Shown here: positions 7,595-17,783 of the stretch, piece by piece
How positions within the stretch are numbered: the first letter of the stretch is position 1
Layout of the letters: every line of letters begins with the position of its first letter
Origin: CAIXZV01 sp037446495
GTDB taxonomy: Bacteria > Chloroflexota > Limnocylindria > Limnocylindrales > CSP1-4
Direction: 5' to 3'
Length of the DNA: 45,296 nt
Assembly (NCBI GenBank): GCA_037446495.1
Contig: JBBIIL010000019.1
Span: 1-45,296 of the forward strand
Notes under the pieces: model-generated
What the model was told of the DNA's origin: nothing
The model's input: the letters and a program-made list of their open reading frames with translations, nothing else
The model's database searches: none
Made by a program: the position numbers and the translations under genes

Positions 7595-9046
7595 TCACCG
7601 CCCGCCCGACCCGGCGGCCGCCGGCTCCTCGAGCATGAACTTGCGCGCCTCGACGTCGTACGGGACGGGCTCCGGGTACCGCCCGTCGAAGCAAGCGAAG
7701 CAGAAGCGCTCGTACGGCAGGTCCAGGCCGTTGAGCACACCGGCGACGGAGAGGTAGCCGAGCGAGTCCGCCTCGATGAACTCGCGGATCTCCTCGATCG
7801 AGTGCGTTGCAGCGAGGAGCTCGCGGGGCACCGCGGTGTCGATGCCGTAGAAGCATGGGTGGTAGATGGGCGGCGCGCTGATCCGGACGTGGACCTCGCG
7901 AGCTCCCGCGCGCCGAAGCAGGCCCACGATCTGGCGGGTGGTGGTGCCCCGCACGATCGAGTCGTCCACCACGACCAGCCGCTTGTCGCGGATGGTCTCG
8001 CGCAGGGGCGAGAGCTTGACGTTGACGCCCCGCTGGCGCATGGCCTGGGACGGCTGGATGAACGTGCGGCCGCTGTACCGGTTGCGGACGAAGCCCTCGC
8101 GGTACGGGATGCCCGACTGCTCCGAGTATCCGGCGGCGGCGGGACCGCCCGTGTCCGGGACCGGCATGACGAGGTCCGCCTCGATCGGATGCTCCTTCGC
8201 GAGCTCCATGCCCATGTGCCGACGGGCCTCGTAGAGGTTCCGGCCCTCGAGGTAGGAGTCCGGGCGGGCGAAGTAGATCAGCTCGAACACGCACAGCGCC
8301 GGGGTGGCCTCGGCGTAGCGGACCGACCGGGGCTCCTTGCCCGGCTCCAGCACCACGATCTCGCCCGGCTCCACCTCGCGGACGTACTCGGCGCCCACCG
8401 TGTCGAGGGCCGCGGTCTCCGACGCCAGGATCCAGCCGGCGGTGTCGTCGCCCCACAGGCCCGGCGCCGAGTCCGTCTGCGGGATGCGCCCCAGCGCGAG
8501 CGGCCGGAAGCCGTGCGGGTCGCGGACGCCGATGACGCGCTGCGCGTCGAGGACGACGAGGCTGAAGGCGCCCCGGACGCGGGGCAGCACCCGGAGCAGC
8601 GCCTCGACCGTGTCAGCCGCGGGCTCGTCGGCCAGGAGCGCGGTCAGGAGCTCGGTGTCGGTGGACGCGGGCAGGCGCGTGCGGCCGCCCTCAAGCTGGC
8701 TGAGCAGCTCTCGCGTGTTGACGAGGTTCCCGTTGTGGCCCACGGCGAGCGCCCGGCGCGGCCCGAGCCGCAGCGTGGGCTGGGCGTTCTCCCAGACCGT
8801 CGATCCGGTCGTGGAGTAGCGGCAGTGCCCCACCGCGAGGTCACCGGTGAGCGACGGGATCCGGCGCTCGTCGAGGACCGACGTGACCATGCCCAGGTCC
8901 TTGTAGATCATCAGGTGGCCCTGGTCGGCGACGCCGATGCCCGCCGACTCCTGGCCCCGGTGCTGGAGCGCGAACAGGGCCGTCGCGGCGACGGTCGCGG
9001 CCTCGTGGCCGTGGTCGGGGAGCACGACGCCGACGACGCCGCACAT
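7595..9046 (-). CDS. purF: Amidophosphoribosyltransferase (glutamine PRPP amidotransferase)
   Basis: Committed step: PRPP plus glutamine gives phosphoribosylamine. It is 483 residues with an N-terminal Ntn glutaminase (nucleophile C2 in MCGVVGVV, then LFALQHRGQESAGI, GHCRYSTTG and VGHNGNLVN). The C-terminal phosphoribosyltransferase has the PRPP loop VVVDDSIVRGTT. Cysteines in HPCFYGID and ERFCFACFDG match the [4Fe-4S]-binding B. subtilis type. There is no propeptide before C2, so the initiator Met alone would be removed. The ATG shares one base with the purL stop (TGATG), which suggests coupling. Confidence 0.97.
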   Translation of the reverse strand: MCGVVGVVLPDHGHEAATVAATALFALQHRGQESAGIGVADQGHLMIYKDLGMVTSVLDERRIPSLTGDLAVGHCRYSTTGSTVWENAQPTLRLGPRRALAVGHNGNLVNTRELLSQLEGGRTRLPASTDTELLTALLADEPAADTVEALLRVLPRVRGAFSLVVLDAQRVIGVRDPHGFRPLALGRIPQTDSAPGLWGDDTAGWILASETAALDTVGAEYVREVEPGEIVVLEPGKEPRSVRYAEATPALCVFELIYFARPDSYLEGRNLYEARRHMGMELAKEHPIEADLVMPVPDTGGPAAAGYSEQSGIPYREGFVRNRYSGRTFIQPSQAMRQRGVNVKLSPLRETIRDKRLVVVDDSIVRGTTTRQIVGLLRRAGAREVHVRISAPPIYHPCFYGIDTAVPRELLAATHSIEEIREFIEADSLGYLSVAGVLNGLDLPYERFCFACFDGRYPEPVPYDVEARKFMLEEPAAAGSGGR

Positions 9047-11415
9047 CAGCGTGCCGCCTCGGGGCGCGGCAGGGCTGCGCCTTCGCCGTCCTCGCCCTCC
9101 CAGCCGAGCGCCCGCGGCAGCCCGTGCTCCCAGGCGTGGCGCAGGTCGTCCACCGACACCTGCAGGGCGTCGGCGATCCGGGATCCCCGCTCCTCGGCCG
9201 CGCCCGTCGCCCCCTCACCCGCCAGCTCGATCACGAGCGTCGAGCCGCCGGTGGTCCCCAGCGCGTCGGTGTGGATGCCGTACTGGCGCGCGAGCAGGTG
9301 GAGCGCGGGCACGTGCCGGGGCGCCACCTCCACGACGAGTCGCGAGGGGCTCTCGCCGAACAGCGCGACCGCCGGGGAATCGCCGACGCCGAGGCGCAGC
9401 TGCGCCCCGCGGCCGCCCCACATGCCCATCTCCGCGAGCGCCACGGCGAGGCCGCCGCCGGACACGTCCTGGCAGCTCTCGACGAGGCCGCGGGCGATCG
9501 CCTCGCGGACGAATGCCTGGAGGCGCGCCTCGCGCTCGAGGTCGATGACCGGCGGGGCGTCCTCCTGGGCACGTCCGGCGAGCCGGGCGTACTCGGAGCC
9601 GGCGAGGCCCGGCCCCGACTCCCCGGCGAGGATGACGGCGTTGCCGTCAGCGCAGAACGCGGGGCCAACGCGCGACGCGACGTCGTCGAGCAGGCCCACG
9701 ATGCCGATCTCCGGCGTCGGCGCGATCGCCGACCCCGGCGCCTCGTTGTAGAGCGAGACGTTGCCGCCCGTGACCGGCAGGCCGAGCGCCACGCAGGCGT
9801 CGGCGAGACCGCGGACACCCTCGGCGAGCGCCCAGAAGGCCTCAGGGCGCGTCGGGTCGCCGTAGTTGAGGCAGTTGGTGACACCCAGCGGCCGGGCGCC
9901 GGTGATGGAGATGTTGCGCGACGCCTCGGCCACCGACAGCGCGGCTCCCAGCCACGGGTCCAGCTGGCTGACTGACGCGTTGCCGTCAGTCGTGGCGACG
10001 AGCGCCTTGGTCGTCCCCTTGATCCGCAGCACCGCGGCCCCGTGGCCTGGCCCGGCCACGGTGTTCGCCTGCACGTTGTGGTCGTACTGCTCATAGACCT
10101 GGCGCCGGGACGAGAGGTTGGGCGAGCCGAGGAGGGCGAGGAGCACGGCGCCCGGATCCTGGCCGCGAACCGGCAGCGAATCCGACTGCTCCGCGGGGGC
10201 GCCGGGGGCGGGTGCCGCGCGCCGACGCGCCGGGGCCCGCGACTCGCGGTTGAACACGATCGCCTCGGACGCCAGCGCCGGGGCTGGGATGCGGGCGAGC
10301 TCGACGGCGCCGGGGACCGGGCGGCCGTCGGCGTCGAGGGCACCCGCGCCATCGGGCGCCGTCAGCACCACGACGTCGGGCTCCGCGGTGACGCGGCCGA
10401 TGATCGCCACCGGCAGCTCCCAGCGGGTGCAGACCTCGCGGACCGCCTCCCAGCGCGACGGCTCGACGATGGCGACCATGCGCTCCTGGGACTCGGAGAT
10501 CATCACCTCGAACGGCTCGAGGCCGGGCTCGCGGCGCGGAATCGCGTCGAGGTCCACCAGCATGCCGGTTCCGCCCCGGTCGGCGGTCTCGCAGGTGGCG
10601 CAGGTGATCCCCGCCGCGCCCAGGTCCTGGATGGACACCACGAGCCTGCGGGCGATGAGCTCGAGCGTCGCCTCGATCAGCAGCTTCTCCGCGAACGGGT
10701 CGCCCACCTGGACGCTGGGTCGCTTGGAGGGGTCCTGGTCGCCGAAGGTGGCCGACGCCAGCACCGACGCCCCGCCGATGCCGTCGCGGCCGGTGGCGCT
10801 GCCGTAGAGCACCACGAGGTTGCCGGGGCCGTCCGCCGAGGCGCGGGTGAGCATCCCGTCCTCGAGCAGCCCGATGGCCATCACGTTGACCAGCGGGTTG
10901 CCCTGGTAGGAGGGGTCGAACACGAGCTCGCCGCCCACGGTGGGCACGCCGACGCAGTTGCCGTAGCCGCCCACGCCGCGCACGACACCATCCACGAGAT
11001 GCCGCGTCCGCGCGTCCGCGGGGTTGCCGAAGCGCAGCGCGTCGAGCACAGCGATCGGCCGCGCGCCCATCGCGAACACGTCGCGCAGGATCCCGCCCAC
11101 ACCCGTCGCGGCGCCCTGGTACGGCTCGACCGCGGACGGGTGGTTGTGGCTCTCGATCTTGAACGCGACCGCGAGGCCGCCACCGATCGAGATGACGCCG
11201 GCCTGCTCGCCGACGCCCGCGACCACGTCCCTGCCCTTGGTCGGGAGCGTCTTGAGCAGGGGCCGGCTGCTCTTGTACGAGCAGTGCTCAGACCACATGA
11301 CGCTGAACATGGCGAGCTCGAGGTCGTTCGGCTCGCGCGACAGCTTCCCGCGGATCGCGTCGAGCTCCTCGTCGGTCAGCCCCAGCACGATGTGCAGCGG
11401 GACCTCGGCCGTCAC
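9046..11415 (-). CDS. purL: Phosphoribosylformylglycinamidine synthase, large subunit (small-type PurL)
   Basis: ATP-dependent FGAR to FGAM conversion with PurS and PurQ. At 789 residues it is the small PurL class, which lacks the fused glutaminase and therefore needs the separate purS and purQ genes found just upstream. Motifs include the catalytic-His stretch FSVMWSEHCSYKSS (H44), FKIESHNHPSAVEPYQGAATGVGG, a mid-protein QYDHNVQANTVAGPG, and VTGGNVSLYNE. The start is GTG 11415, overlapping the purQ stop as GTGA. The end touches purF. Confidence 0.97.
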   Translation of the reverse strand: MTAEVPLHIVLGLTDEELDAIRGKLSREPNDLELAMFSVMWSEHCSYKSSRPLLKTLPTKGRDVVAGVGEQAGVISIGGGLAVAFKIESHNHPSAVEPYQGAATGVGGILRDVFAMGARPIAVLDALRFGNPADARTRHLVDGVVRGVGGYGNCVGVPTVGGELVFDPSYQGNPLVNVMAIGLLEDGMLTRASADGPGNLVVLYGSATGRDGIGGASVLASATFGDQDPSKRPSVQVGDPFAEKLLIEATLELIARRLVVSIQDLGAAGITCATCETADRGGTGMLVDLDAIPRREPGLEPFEVMISESQERMVAIVEPSRWEAVREVCTRWELPVAIIGRVTAEPDVVVLTAPDGAGALDADGRPVPGAVELARIPAPALASEAIVFNRESRAPARRRAAPAPGAPAEQSDSLPVRGQDPGAVLLALLGSPNLSSRRQVYEQYDHNVQANTVAGPGHGAAVLRIKGTTKALVATTDGNASVSQLDPWLGAALSVAEASRNISITGARPLGVTNCLNYGDPTRPEAFWALAEGVRGLADACVALGLPVTGGNVSLYNEAPGSAIAPTPEIGIVGLLDDVASRVGPAFCADGNAVILAGESGPGLAGSEYARLAGRAQEDAPPVIDLEREARLQAFVREAIARGLVESCQDVSGGGLAVALAEMGMWGGRGAQLRLGVGDSPAVALFGESPSRLVVEVAPRHVPALHLLARQYGIHTDALGTTGGSTLVIELAGEGATGAAEERGSRIADALQVSVDDLRHAWEHGLPRALGWEGEDGEGAALPRPEAAR

Positions 11416-12170
11416 GCTGCGCCTCCGGCGAGCTGCTTCGTGCCGGCGATGCGACCGGTGGCGGCGTACTCGGCCGCGCTCACCACCAGCGAGCGGATGA
11501 TCCCCAGGCCGTCGTCGGAGCCCAGGATCGCCTCCACCGCCGTCTCGGGGTGCGGCATCAGCCCGGCCACGTTCCCCGCGGCGTTGCGCACCCCGGCGAT
11601 CCCCCGCAGCGAGCCGTTGGGGTTGCCCGGGTCATCCGGCCCGGCCACCGAGCCGTCTGGGTTCGTGTAGCGCCAGAGGACGCCGCCGTCCCGCTCGAGC
11701 GCGTCGAGCGTGGCCCCGTCGGCGTAGTAGCAGCCCTCGCCGTGGGCGACCGGCATCCGCAGCGGCCGCCGCTCCCCGACCTCGCGCGTGAACGGCGTGT
11801 CCATGTGCTCGGGCAGCAGCGCCACCTCGCGGCACACGAAGCGCAGTCCGCGGTTGCGCAGCAGCGCCCCGGGCACCAGCTTCGCCTCGGCGAGGACCTG
11901 GAACCCGTTGCAGATGCCCAGGACGGGCCCGCCGGCCGCGGCGAACGAGGCCACCGCGCGCATGACCGGGCTGAACCGCGCGATCACGCCCGCCCGCAGA
12001 TAGTCGCCGTACGCGAACCCGCCCGGGATCAGGATCCCGGTCACACCCTCGAGGTCCACGGACTCGTGCCACAGCACCACCGGCTCGGCGCCGGCGATCC
12101 GCAGCGCATTGACGGCGTCGATGTCCCGGTTGGAGCCCGGGAACAGGACGATGCCGACACGAGCCGTCAC
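11412..12170 (-). CDS. purQ: FGAM synthase glutaminase subunit
   Basis: Class I glutamine amidotransferase that feeds ammonia to PurL. The 252-residue protein has VGIVLFPGSNRDIDAV, the oxyanion and nucleophile region VLGICNGFQVLAEA (C87), and GLMPHPETA with catalytic H207 and E209. A run around 165-190 carries the GNPNGS loop typical of PurQ. The GTG start at 12170 overlaps purS by GTGA, and its stop overlaps purL in the same way, so the three FGAM synthase subunits are probably produced in coupled amounts. Confidence 0.96.
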   Translation of the reverse strand: MTARVGIVLFPGSNRDIDAVNALRIAGAEPVVLWHESVDLEGVTGILIPGGFAYGDYLRAGVIARFSPVMRAVASFAAAGGPVLGICNGFQVLAEAKLVPGALLRNRGLRFVCREVALLPEHMDTPFTREVGERRPLRMPVAHGEGCYYADGATLDALERDGGVLWRYTNPDGSVAGPDDPGNPNGSLRGIAGVRNAAGNVAGLMPHPETAVEAILGSDDGLGIIRSLVVSAAEYAATGRIAGTKQLAGGAA

Positions 12171-12427
12171 CCGAGCGCCTCGACGTCGAACAGCTCCATC
12201 AGCGGGTTCGAGAGCAGCTCGGACGCGAGCTGGTCCACGACGGACCGGGCCGCCGCGGCGTCGGCCGCCTGCACGGTCATCTCGACGCGCCGCCCGACGC
12301 GGACCGCCGTGATGCCGGTGATCCCCAGATGCGGGAGGCTCTTCTCCACGGCCCGTCCCTGCGGGTCCAGGATGCCGGGTTTGGGGGTGACATTGACGGC
12401 GAAGCGGTAGGCGGGCAGGTCGCTCAC
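12167..12427 (-). CDS. purS: FGAM synthase PurS subunit
   Basis: Small (86-residue) dimeric partner that bridges PurL and PurQ. Visible family features are the N-terminal YRFAVNVTPKPGILDPQGRAVEKSL, the central strand VRVGRRVEMTVQA and the C-terminal ELLSNPLMELFDVEAL. The start is GTG 12427, overlapping the purC stop (GTGA). Confidence 0.95.
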   Translation of the reverse strand: MSDLPAYRFAVNVTPKPGILDPQGRAVEKSLPHLGITGITAVRVGRRVEMTVQAADAAAARSVVDQLASELLSNPLMELFDVEALG

Positions 12428-13341
12428 GCGATGACGTCCTCCGAGAGGTAGCGGGCGAAGCTCGCCCCGGTGATTCGCTCGTAGGCCTCGACATACCGGG
12501 CACGGGTGCCCGCCACGACATCGTCGGGGAGGTCCGGGCCCGGCGCCGTCTTGTCCCAGAGCTGGGCCTCGAGCCAGTCGCGGACGAACTGCTTGTCGTA
12601 GCTCTCCTGGGCGCGGCCGGCCTGGTACGCCGCGGCCTCCCAGAAGCGCGAGGAGTCCGGGGTCATGACCTCGTCGATCAGCAGCAGCTCGCCCGACGGG
12701 GTCACGCCGAACTCGTACTTGGTGTCGGCCAGGATGAGCCCGGCCCGCTCGCAGATCGCCGCCCCGCGGGCGTACAGCGCGAGCGAGGCGTCGCGAACGC
12801 GGGCGGCCAGCCCGGCGTCGCCGACCAGCTCGACGACGCGGTCGAACGTGATGTTCTCGTCGTGGACGCCGGCCGGCGCCTTCCACGCAGGCGTGAAGAT
12901 CGGCTCGGGCAGGCGGTCCGACTCGCGCAGGCCGACGGGCAGCGCCACGCCGCAGATCGCGCCCGAGGCCCGGTAGTCCTTCCAGCCGGACCCGCTCACG
13001 TAGCCGCGGACGACGCACTCGACGGGGAGCACCTCGGCCCGGCGCCCCAGCATGATCCGGCCCCGCAGCTCGGCGAGCACGGCCGGGTCGCCGCCCGTGA
13101 GCTCCGCCGGCAGGTCGGCCGGGTCGGCGGACAGCAGGTGGTTGGCCACGATGTCCGTGGTCTCGCGGAACCAGAACCGCGACAGCCCGGTGAGGATGCG
13201 CCCCTTGTCCGCGATGGGCGTGGGCAGGATGACGTCGAACGCGGACAGCCGGTCCGACGCGACCAGCAGCAGCCGCTCGTCGCCCAGCGCGTAGAGGTCG
13301 CGGACCTTGCCCGACCGGATGAATGCGCTAGCGAGCGCCAT
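12424..13341 (-). CDS. purC: SAICAR synthetase
   Basis: Joins CAIR and aspartate to SAICAR. The 305-residue protein has IRSGKVRDLYALGDERLLLVASDRLSAFDV, VECVVRGYVSGSGWKDY, DENITFD, LADTKYEFG and IDEVMTPDSSRFW. It is longer than the 235-residue bacterial short form and closer to the yeast/E-type long form. The ATG at 13341 lies inside the 3' end of purB (14-nt overlap), with a strong SD, AAGGAGG, six nt upstream. That SD decides the start. Confidence 0.96.
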   Translation of the reverse strand: MALASAFIRSGKVRDLYALGDERLLLVASDRLSAFDVILPTPIADKGRILTGLSRFWFRETTDIVANHLLSADPADLPAELTGGDPAVLAELRGRIMLGRRAEVLPVECVVRGYVSGSGWKDYRASGAICGVALPVGLRESDRLPEPIFTPAWKAPAGVHDENITFDRVVELVGDAGLAARVRDASLALYARGAAICERAGLILADTKYEFGVTPSGELLLIDEVMTPDSSRFWEAAAYQAGRAQESYDKQFVRDWLEAQLWDKTAPGPDLPDDVVAGTRARYVEAYERITGASFARYLSEDVIA

Positions 13342-14671
13342 GGGTCCCCTCCTTGCGGGCGGCGAGCGCCGACGCGAGCGTGTCGAGGCGGGCGATGACC
13401 GCCGGAGTGTGCCGCAGGACCGCAGCATCGTCGAAGCAGGCGTCGAGGTCGGCGAGACTGAGCTTGCGGGCCACGATCGGATCCGTGGCGATCAGGCCGT
13501 GGAGCGGGACGCGCTCGTCGGCGGCGCGCAGGGCGCTGCGCTGGACGATGGCGTACGCCTCCTCGCGCGACAGCCCGGCCTTCTCGACGAGCGCGAGCAG
13601 GACCCGCGACGACGCGTGGAGCCCCAGGCCGCGCTCGATGTTCTCGCGCATCCGCTCGGGGCGGACCACCAGCCCCTCCACCAGTCCGGCCGTCTTGGCG
13701 AGCATGTAGTCAAGCAGGATCGTGGCGTCGGGCAGGATCACCCGCTCGGCCGAGCTGTGGCTGATGTCCCGCTCGTGCCACAGCGGCTGGTCCTCCATCG
13801 CGGTGTGGGCGTAGCCGCGCAGGAGGCGCGCCATGCCCGCGATCCGCTCGGACAGGATGGGGTTGCGCTTGTGGGGCATCGCCGAGCTGCCCTTCTGGCC
13901 GCGCTTGAACGGCTCCATGACCTCGGCGATCTCGGTGTGCTGGAGGTTGCGCACCTCCGTGGCCAGCCGCTCGAGGCTGCCGCCCAGGATGGCGATCGCC
14001 GCGAGGAACGCGGCGTGGCGGTCGCGCTGGACGATCTGGGTGCTCACCGGGTCCACGCGCAGCCCGAGCTCGCCGAGCACCTCTGCCTCGAGGTCCGGGG
14101 CCAGGTGGCTGTACGTGCCCACCGGACCGCTGATCTTGCCGGTGGCGATCTCCGCCGTCGCGGCGGCGAGCCGCTCCTGCCCGCGGGCCACCTCGAACGC
14201 CCAGCCGGCGCACTTGAGCCCGAACGTGGTGGGCTCAGCATGGACCGAGTGGGTCCGGCCCATCATGATCGTGCCGGCCTCGAGGCGGGCCCGGGCGATC
14301 AGGACGCCGGTGAGCTTGTCGGCGCCGGCGAGCAGCCGCTCCCCCGCCGCGCGGAGCTGGAGCGCGAGGCCGGTGTCCACGACGTCGCTGCTGGTGAGAC
14401 CCAGGTGCAGGAACCGCCCGTCGGGCCCGACGGTCTCCGCGACCTGCGAGACGAAGGCGATCACGTCGTGGTCGGTGGCCTGCTCGATCTCGCTGATCCG
14501 CTCCACGTCCACGCGCGCCCTGGACTCGATGGCGGCGAGCGCCTCGGCGGGCACGAGTCCGCGGCGGACCTGCGCCCGGCAGACCGCGATCTCCACCTCG
14601 AGCATGCGCTCGAAGCGCGCCTGCTCGGTCCAGACGGCCCCCATCTCCGGCAGCGTGTAGCGGCGGATCAT
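13328..14671 (-). CDS. purB: Adenylosuccinate lyase
   Basis: Fumarase-superfamily lyase that acts twice: SAICAR to AICAR, and adenylosuccinate to AMP. The 447-residue protein has TDHDVIAFV, LGLTSSDVVDT (about 91-100), MGRTHSVHAEP with H141, and the flexible catalytic signature loop GSSAMPHKRNP at 261-271. The ATG at 14671 overlaps the purD stop as ATGA, with GAGG about seven nt upstream. Its 3' end contains the purC start and SD. Confidence 0.97.
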   Translation of the reverse strand: MIRRYTLPEMGAVWTEQARFERMLEVEIAVCRAQVRRGLVPAEALAAIESRARVDVERISEIEQATDHDVIAFVSQVAETVGPDGRFLHLGLTSSDVVDTGLALQLRAAGERLLAGADKLTGVLIARARLEAGTIMMGRTHSVHAEPTTFGLKCAGWAFEVARGQERLAAATAEIATGKISGPVGTYSHLAPDLEAEVLGELGLRVDPVSTQIVQRDRHAAFLAAIAILGGSLERLATEVRNLQHTEIAEVMEPFKRGQKGSSAMPHKRNPILSERIAGMARLLRGYAHTAMEDQPLWHERDISHSSAERVILPDATILLDYMLAKTAGLVEGLVVRPERMRENIERGLGLHASSRVLLALVEKAGLSREEAYAIVQRSALRAADERVPLHGLIATDPIVARKLSLADLDACFDDAAVLRHTPAVIARLDTLASALAARKEGTHGAR

Positions 14672-16002
14672 GCGGGCACCTCGGCCCTGGCCGGGACGTG
14701 CAGCGCGATGTCGCGTCGGCGGTGGAGTCCGTCCCAGGCGATGGCGTCGGCCGCGCGCTCGGCCGCCCCGCTCGCCTCGCCGAGGTCGGCCCCGCGGCCG
14801 ACCACCGTGAGCACGCGCCCGCCGTTCGTCGCCCAGCCGCCCTCGAGCCGCTGGCGGGCGGCGGTCCCGGCGTGGAAGACCAGCGCGCCCCGGGCCTCGG
14901 CCGCCTCGACGCCCTCGATCGGGTCGCCGCGCGTGGGGGTCTCGGGATAGCCGCGGGCGGCCAGGACGATCCCCACCGCAGCTGCGTCCGTCGAGGGCAG
15001 CACGACGGGCACCCCGTTCGGGAGTGCTCCCCGGGCCGCGGCGAGGAGCAGCGGCGCCAGCGGCACGGCCACGCGGGGCAGGATCACCTGCGTCTCTGGG
15101 TCGCCGCAGCGGACGTTGGTCTCCAGCAGCGCTGGGCCGTCGGGCGTGAGCATGAGGCCCGCGTACAGGAACCCGGTGAACGGGGTCCCGCGGCGGCGCA
15201 TCTCGGCGAGGATCGGCTCGTGGACCGTGGCGACGATGCGTGCCACGTCCGCCTCGTCGAGGTCCGGCAGCGGCGAGTAGGCGCCCATGCCGCCCGTGTT
15301 CGGCCCGCGGTCGTCGTCCAACAGCCGCTTGTGGTCGCGGGCCGCGGGGAGCGCGGTCGCCCGCTCGCCGTCGCAGATCGCGATGACGCTGGCCTCGGGC
15401 CCCGCGAGCCGCTCCTCGACCACGAGCGCGGGCTGGTCGGCCGGACGCCCGGCCAGGAACGACGGCGTGCACTCCAGGGCCATCTGCGGGGAGTCGGTCA
15501 CGATGACGCCCTTGCCCGCGGCCAGGCCGTCGGCCTTGAGCACGACCCCGGCGCCCTCGGCGGCCAGCTCGCGCACGAAGGCGAGCGCGGGCTCGACCGC
15601 GTCACCGTTGAACGCCCTCGCCCGCGCCATGCGCACACCGGCCGCCTCGGCCACGTCGTGGCAGAACGCCTTCGACGTCTCGAGCCGAGCGGCCTCCCGG
15701 CCCGGCCCGAACACCGCCACGCCGGCCGCGGCCAACGCGTCGGCGACGCCCACGGACAGCGGCGCCTCAGGCCCCACGACCACGAGGTCCACGGCCTCCG
15801 CGGTGGCGAGCGCGACGACCGCCGCCGGGTCCATGGCATCCACCGGGACGCACCGCACGCCCGGCGTCGCGGCGATCCCCGCCGACCCCGGCGCGCACAC
15901 CACGTCCTCGACGCCTACCTCGCCCGCCAGCCGCCAGGCCAGCGCGTGCTCGCGTCCGCCCCCTCCCAGGACCAGGATCCGGCGCGGGGCGTCGAGGCTC
16001 AT
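14668..16002 (-). CDS. purD: Phosphoribosylamine-glycine ligase (GAR synthetase)
   Basis: ATP-grasp enzyme that ligates phosphoribosylamine and glycine. The 444-residue protein has VLGGGGREHALAWRL, VGPEAPLSVGVAD, VLKADGLAAGKGV, DHKRLLDDDRGPNTGGMGAYSP and the metal-binding LETNVRCGDPETQVILP. The ATG start at 16002 is 16 nt after purA. The frame remains open further upstream but has no homology there. Its substrate glycine links it to the gcv genes in the same window. Confidence 0.96.
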   Translation of the reverse strand: MSLDAPRRILVLGGGGREHALAWRLAGEVGVEDVVCAPGSAGIAATPGVRCVPVDAMDPAAVVALATAEAVDLVVVGPEAPLSVGVADALAAAGVAVFGPGREAARLETSKAFCHDVAEAAGVRMARARAFNGDAVEPALAFVRELAAEGAGVVLKADGLAAGKGVIVTDSPQMALECTPSFLAGRPADQPALVVEERLAGPEASVIAICDGERATALPAARDHKRLLDDDRGPNTGGMGAYSPLPDLDEADVARIVATVHEPILAEMRRRGTPFTGFLYAGLMLTPDGPALLETNVRCGDPETQVILPRVAVPLAPLLLAAARGALPNGVPVVLPSTDAAAVGIVLAARGYPETPTRGDPIEGVEAAEARGALVFHAGTAARQRLEGGWATNGGRVLTVVGRGADLGEASGAAERAADAIAWDGLHRRRDIALHVPARAEVPA

Positions 16003-16018
16003 CGGGCGATCCGCGCCG

Positions 16019-17326
<1,308 letters not shown>

Positions 17327-17344
17327 CGCACGCCTCCGGAGATG

Positions 17345-17368
17345 AAAAGGCCCCGGTCGTTGCCGGGG
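17345..17368 (-). terminator. Hairpin plus TTTT in the purA leader (attenuator-like)
   Basis: On the minus strand CCCCGG, loop CAACGA, CCGGGG is followed by CC and TTTT (17345-17348). This has the form of an intrinsic terminator pointing into purA, ending about 19 nt before its ATG. No T-run exists on the other side, so it is not a terminator for ssb. A terminator between leader and first gene implies conditional read-through, or that the hairpin is only a structural element. Confidence 0.6.
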
Positions 17369-17387
17369 TGCCGGGTAGTCGTCTCCC

Positions 17388-17456
17388 GCGTCCGCCCGCC
17401 GAGCGATCGGCAGACCGGGTTGTCGAAGGGGCGAGCCCGGCTCACGGGGCGGACGC
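17388..17456 (-). promoter_or_regulatory. Candidate structured leader RNA upstream of purA
   Basis: A perfect 10-bp stem can form between 17447-17456 and 17388-17397 (GCGTCCGCCC with GGGCGGACGC). It encloses 49 nt that contain smaller helices such as GAGC-CGG-GCTC and CCGA-TCGC-TCGG. It sits between the leader ORF and the terminator-like hairpin. I could not match it to a purine, ZTP (pfl), PRPP/ykkC, SAH or T-box consensus. Confidence 0.45.
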
Positions 17457-17474
17457 CGCGCCTTCCTCGAGCAC
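17442..17474 (-). CDS. Possible 10-residue leader peptide of the pur operon
   Basis: A GTG at 17474 has a perfect SD, AGGAGG (17483-17488), eight nt upstream. It opens a 10-codon frame (MLEEGAASAP) ending in TGA at 17442. The stop lies just past the 5' arm of the long-range stem (17447-17456), so a translating ribosome would melt that stem. An overlapping ATG (17481) with the SD only one nt away opens a 56-codon frame that runs into purA; that start is spaced poorly. The SD is far stronger than in most neighbours, which is the main argument that something is translated here. Confidence 0.4.
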   Translation of the reverse strand: MLEEGAASAP

Positions 17475-17527
17475 TGCTCATTCCTCCTTCGCGGGTCGGG
17501 GCCCCGCTCGGCCTCGAGGACCTGCGA

Positions 17528-17533
17528 AGTCTA
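17528..17533 (-). promoter_or_regulatory. Possible -10 box for the pur operon
   Basis: TAGACT on the minus strand is the only AT-containing -10-like hexamer near a suitable place. The matching -35 (GGACTG at 17 nt) is poor. If it is used, the leader would be about 195 nt long and would include the short ORF and both RNA structures. Confidence 0.3.
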
Positions 17534-17783
17534 CCAAACCGCGGGCCGTGCAGTCCCGGCGCGTTGGGACGATCGGTCGTCCCTCGCGAGCAGCGCGGCG
17601 ACCCTCCCCGGGACTCCGAAGCCACGAGCCCTGGACGTAAGGGCCCGCTAAGCGCCGGCGGCTAGCGTTGGCCCTGCCCGTCGAGCTCGCGGGCGCAGCC
17701 GGTCCACCCGCCGCGACGACCGGCATCGGGTCCCGCCCCCGGATGTCGATGCCCGCCGCATGCAGCACAGGAGAATCGGACCG

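Larger units (their letters stand above)
17327..17783. other. Divergent purA-ssb intergenic region (457 bp)
   Basis: It contains no protein gene I can support apart from a 10-codon leader ORF. Reading toward purA, it holds a -10-like box, a GC-rich palindromic stretch, a strong SD with the short ORF, a 10-bp long-range stem, and a hairpin with a T-run. Each is listed separately. Toward ssb, only the SD (17769-17773) is clear. From about 17540 to 17760 I see nothing definite. Confidence 0.7.

Noticed and set aside
17388..17456. Known riboswitch (ZTP, PRPP/ykkC, SAH, T-box) in the purA leader
   Set aside because: I could not find the conserved core strings of these classes; only the generic stem and hairpin are supported.
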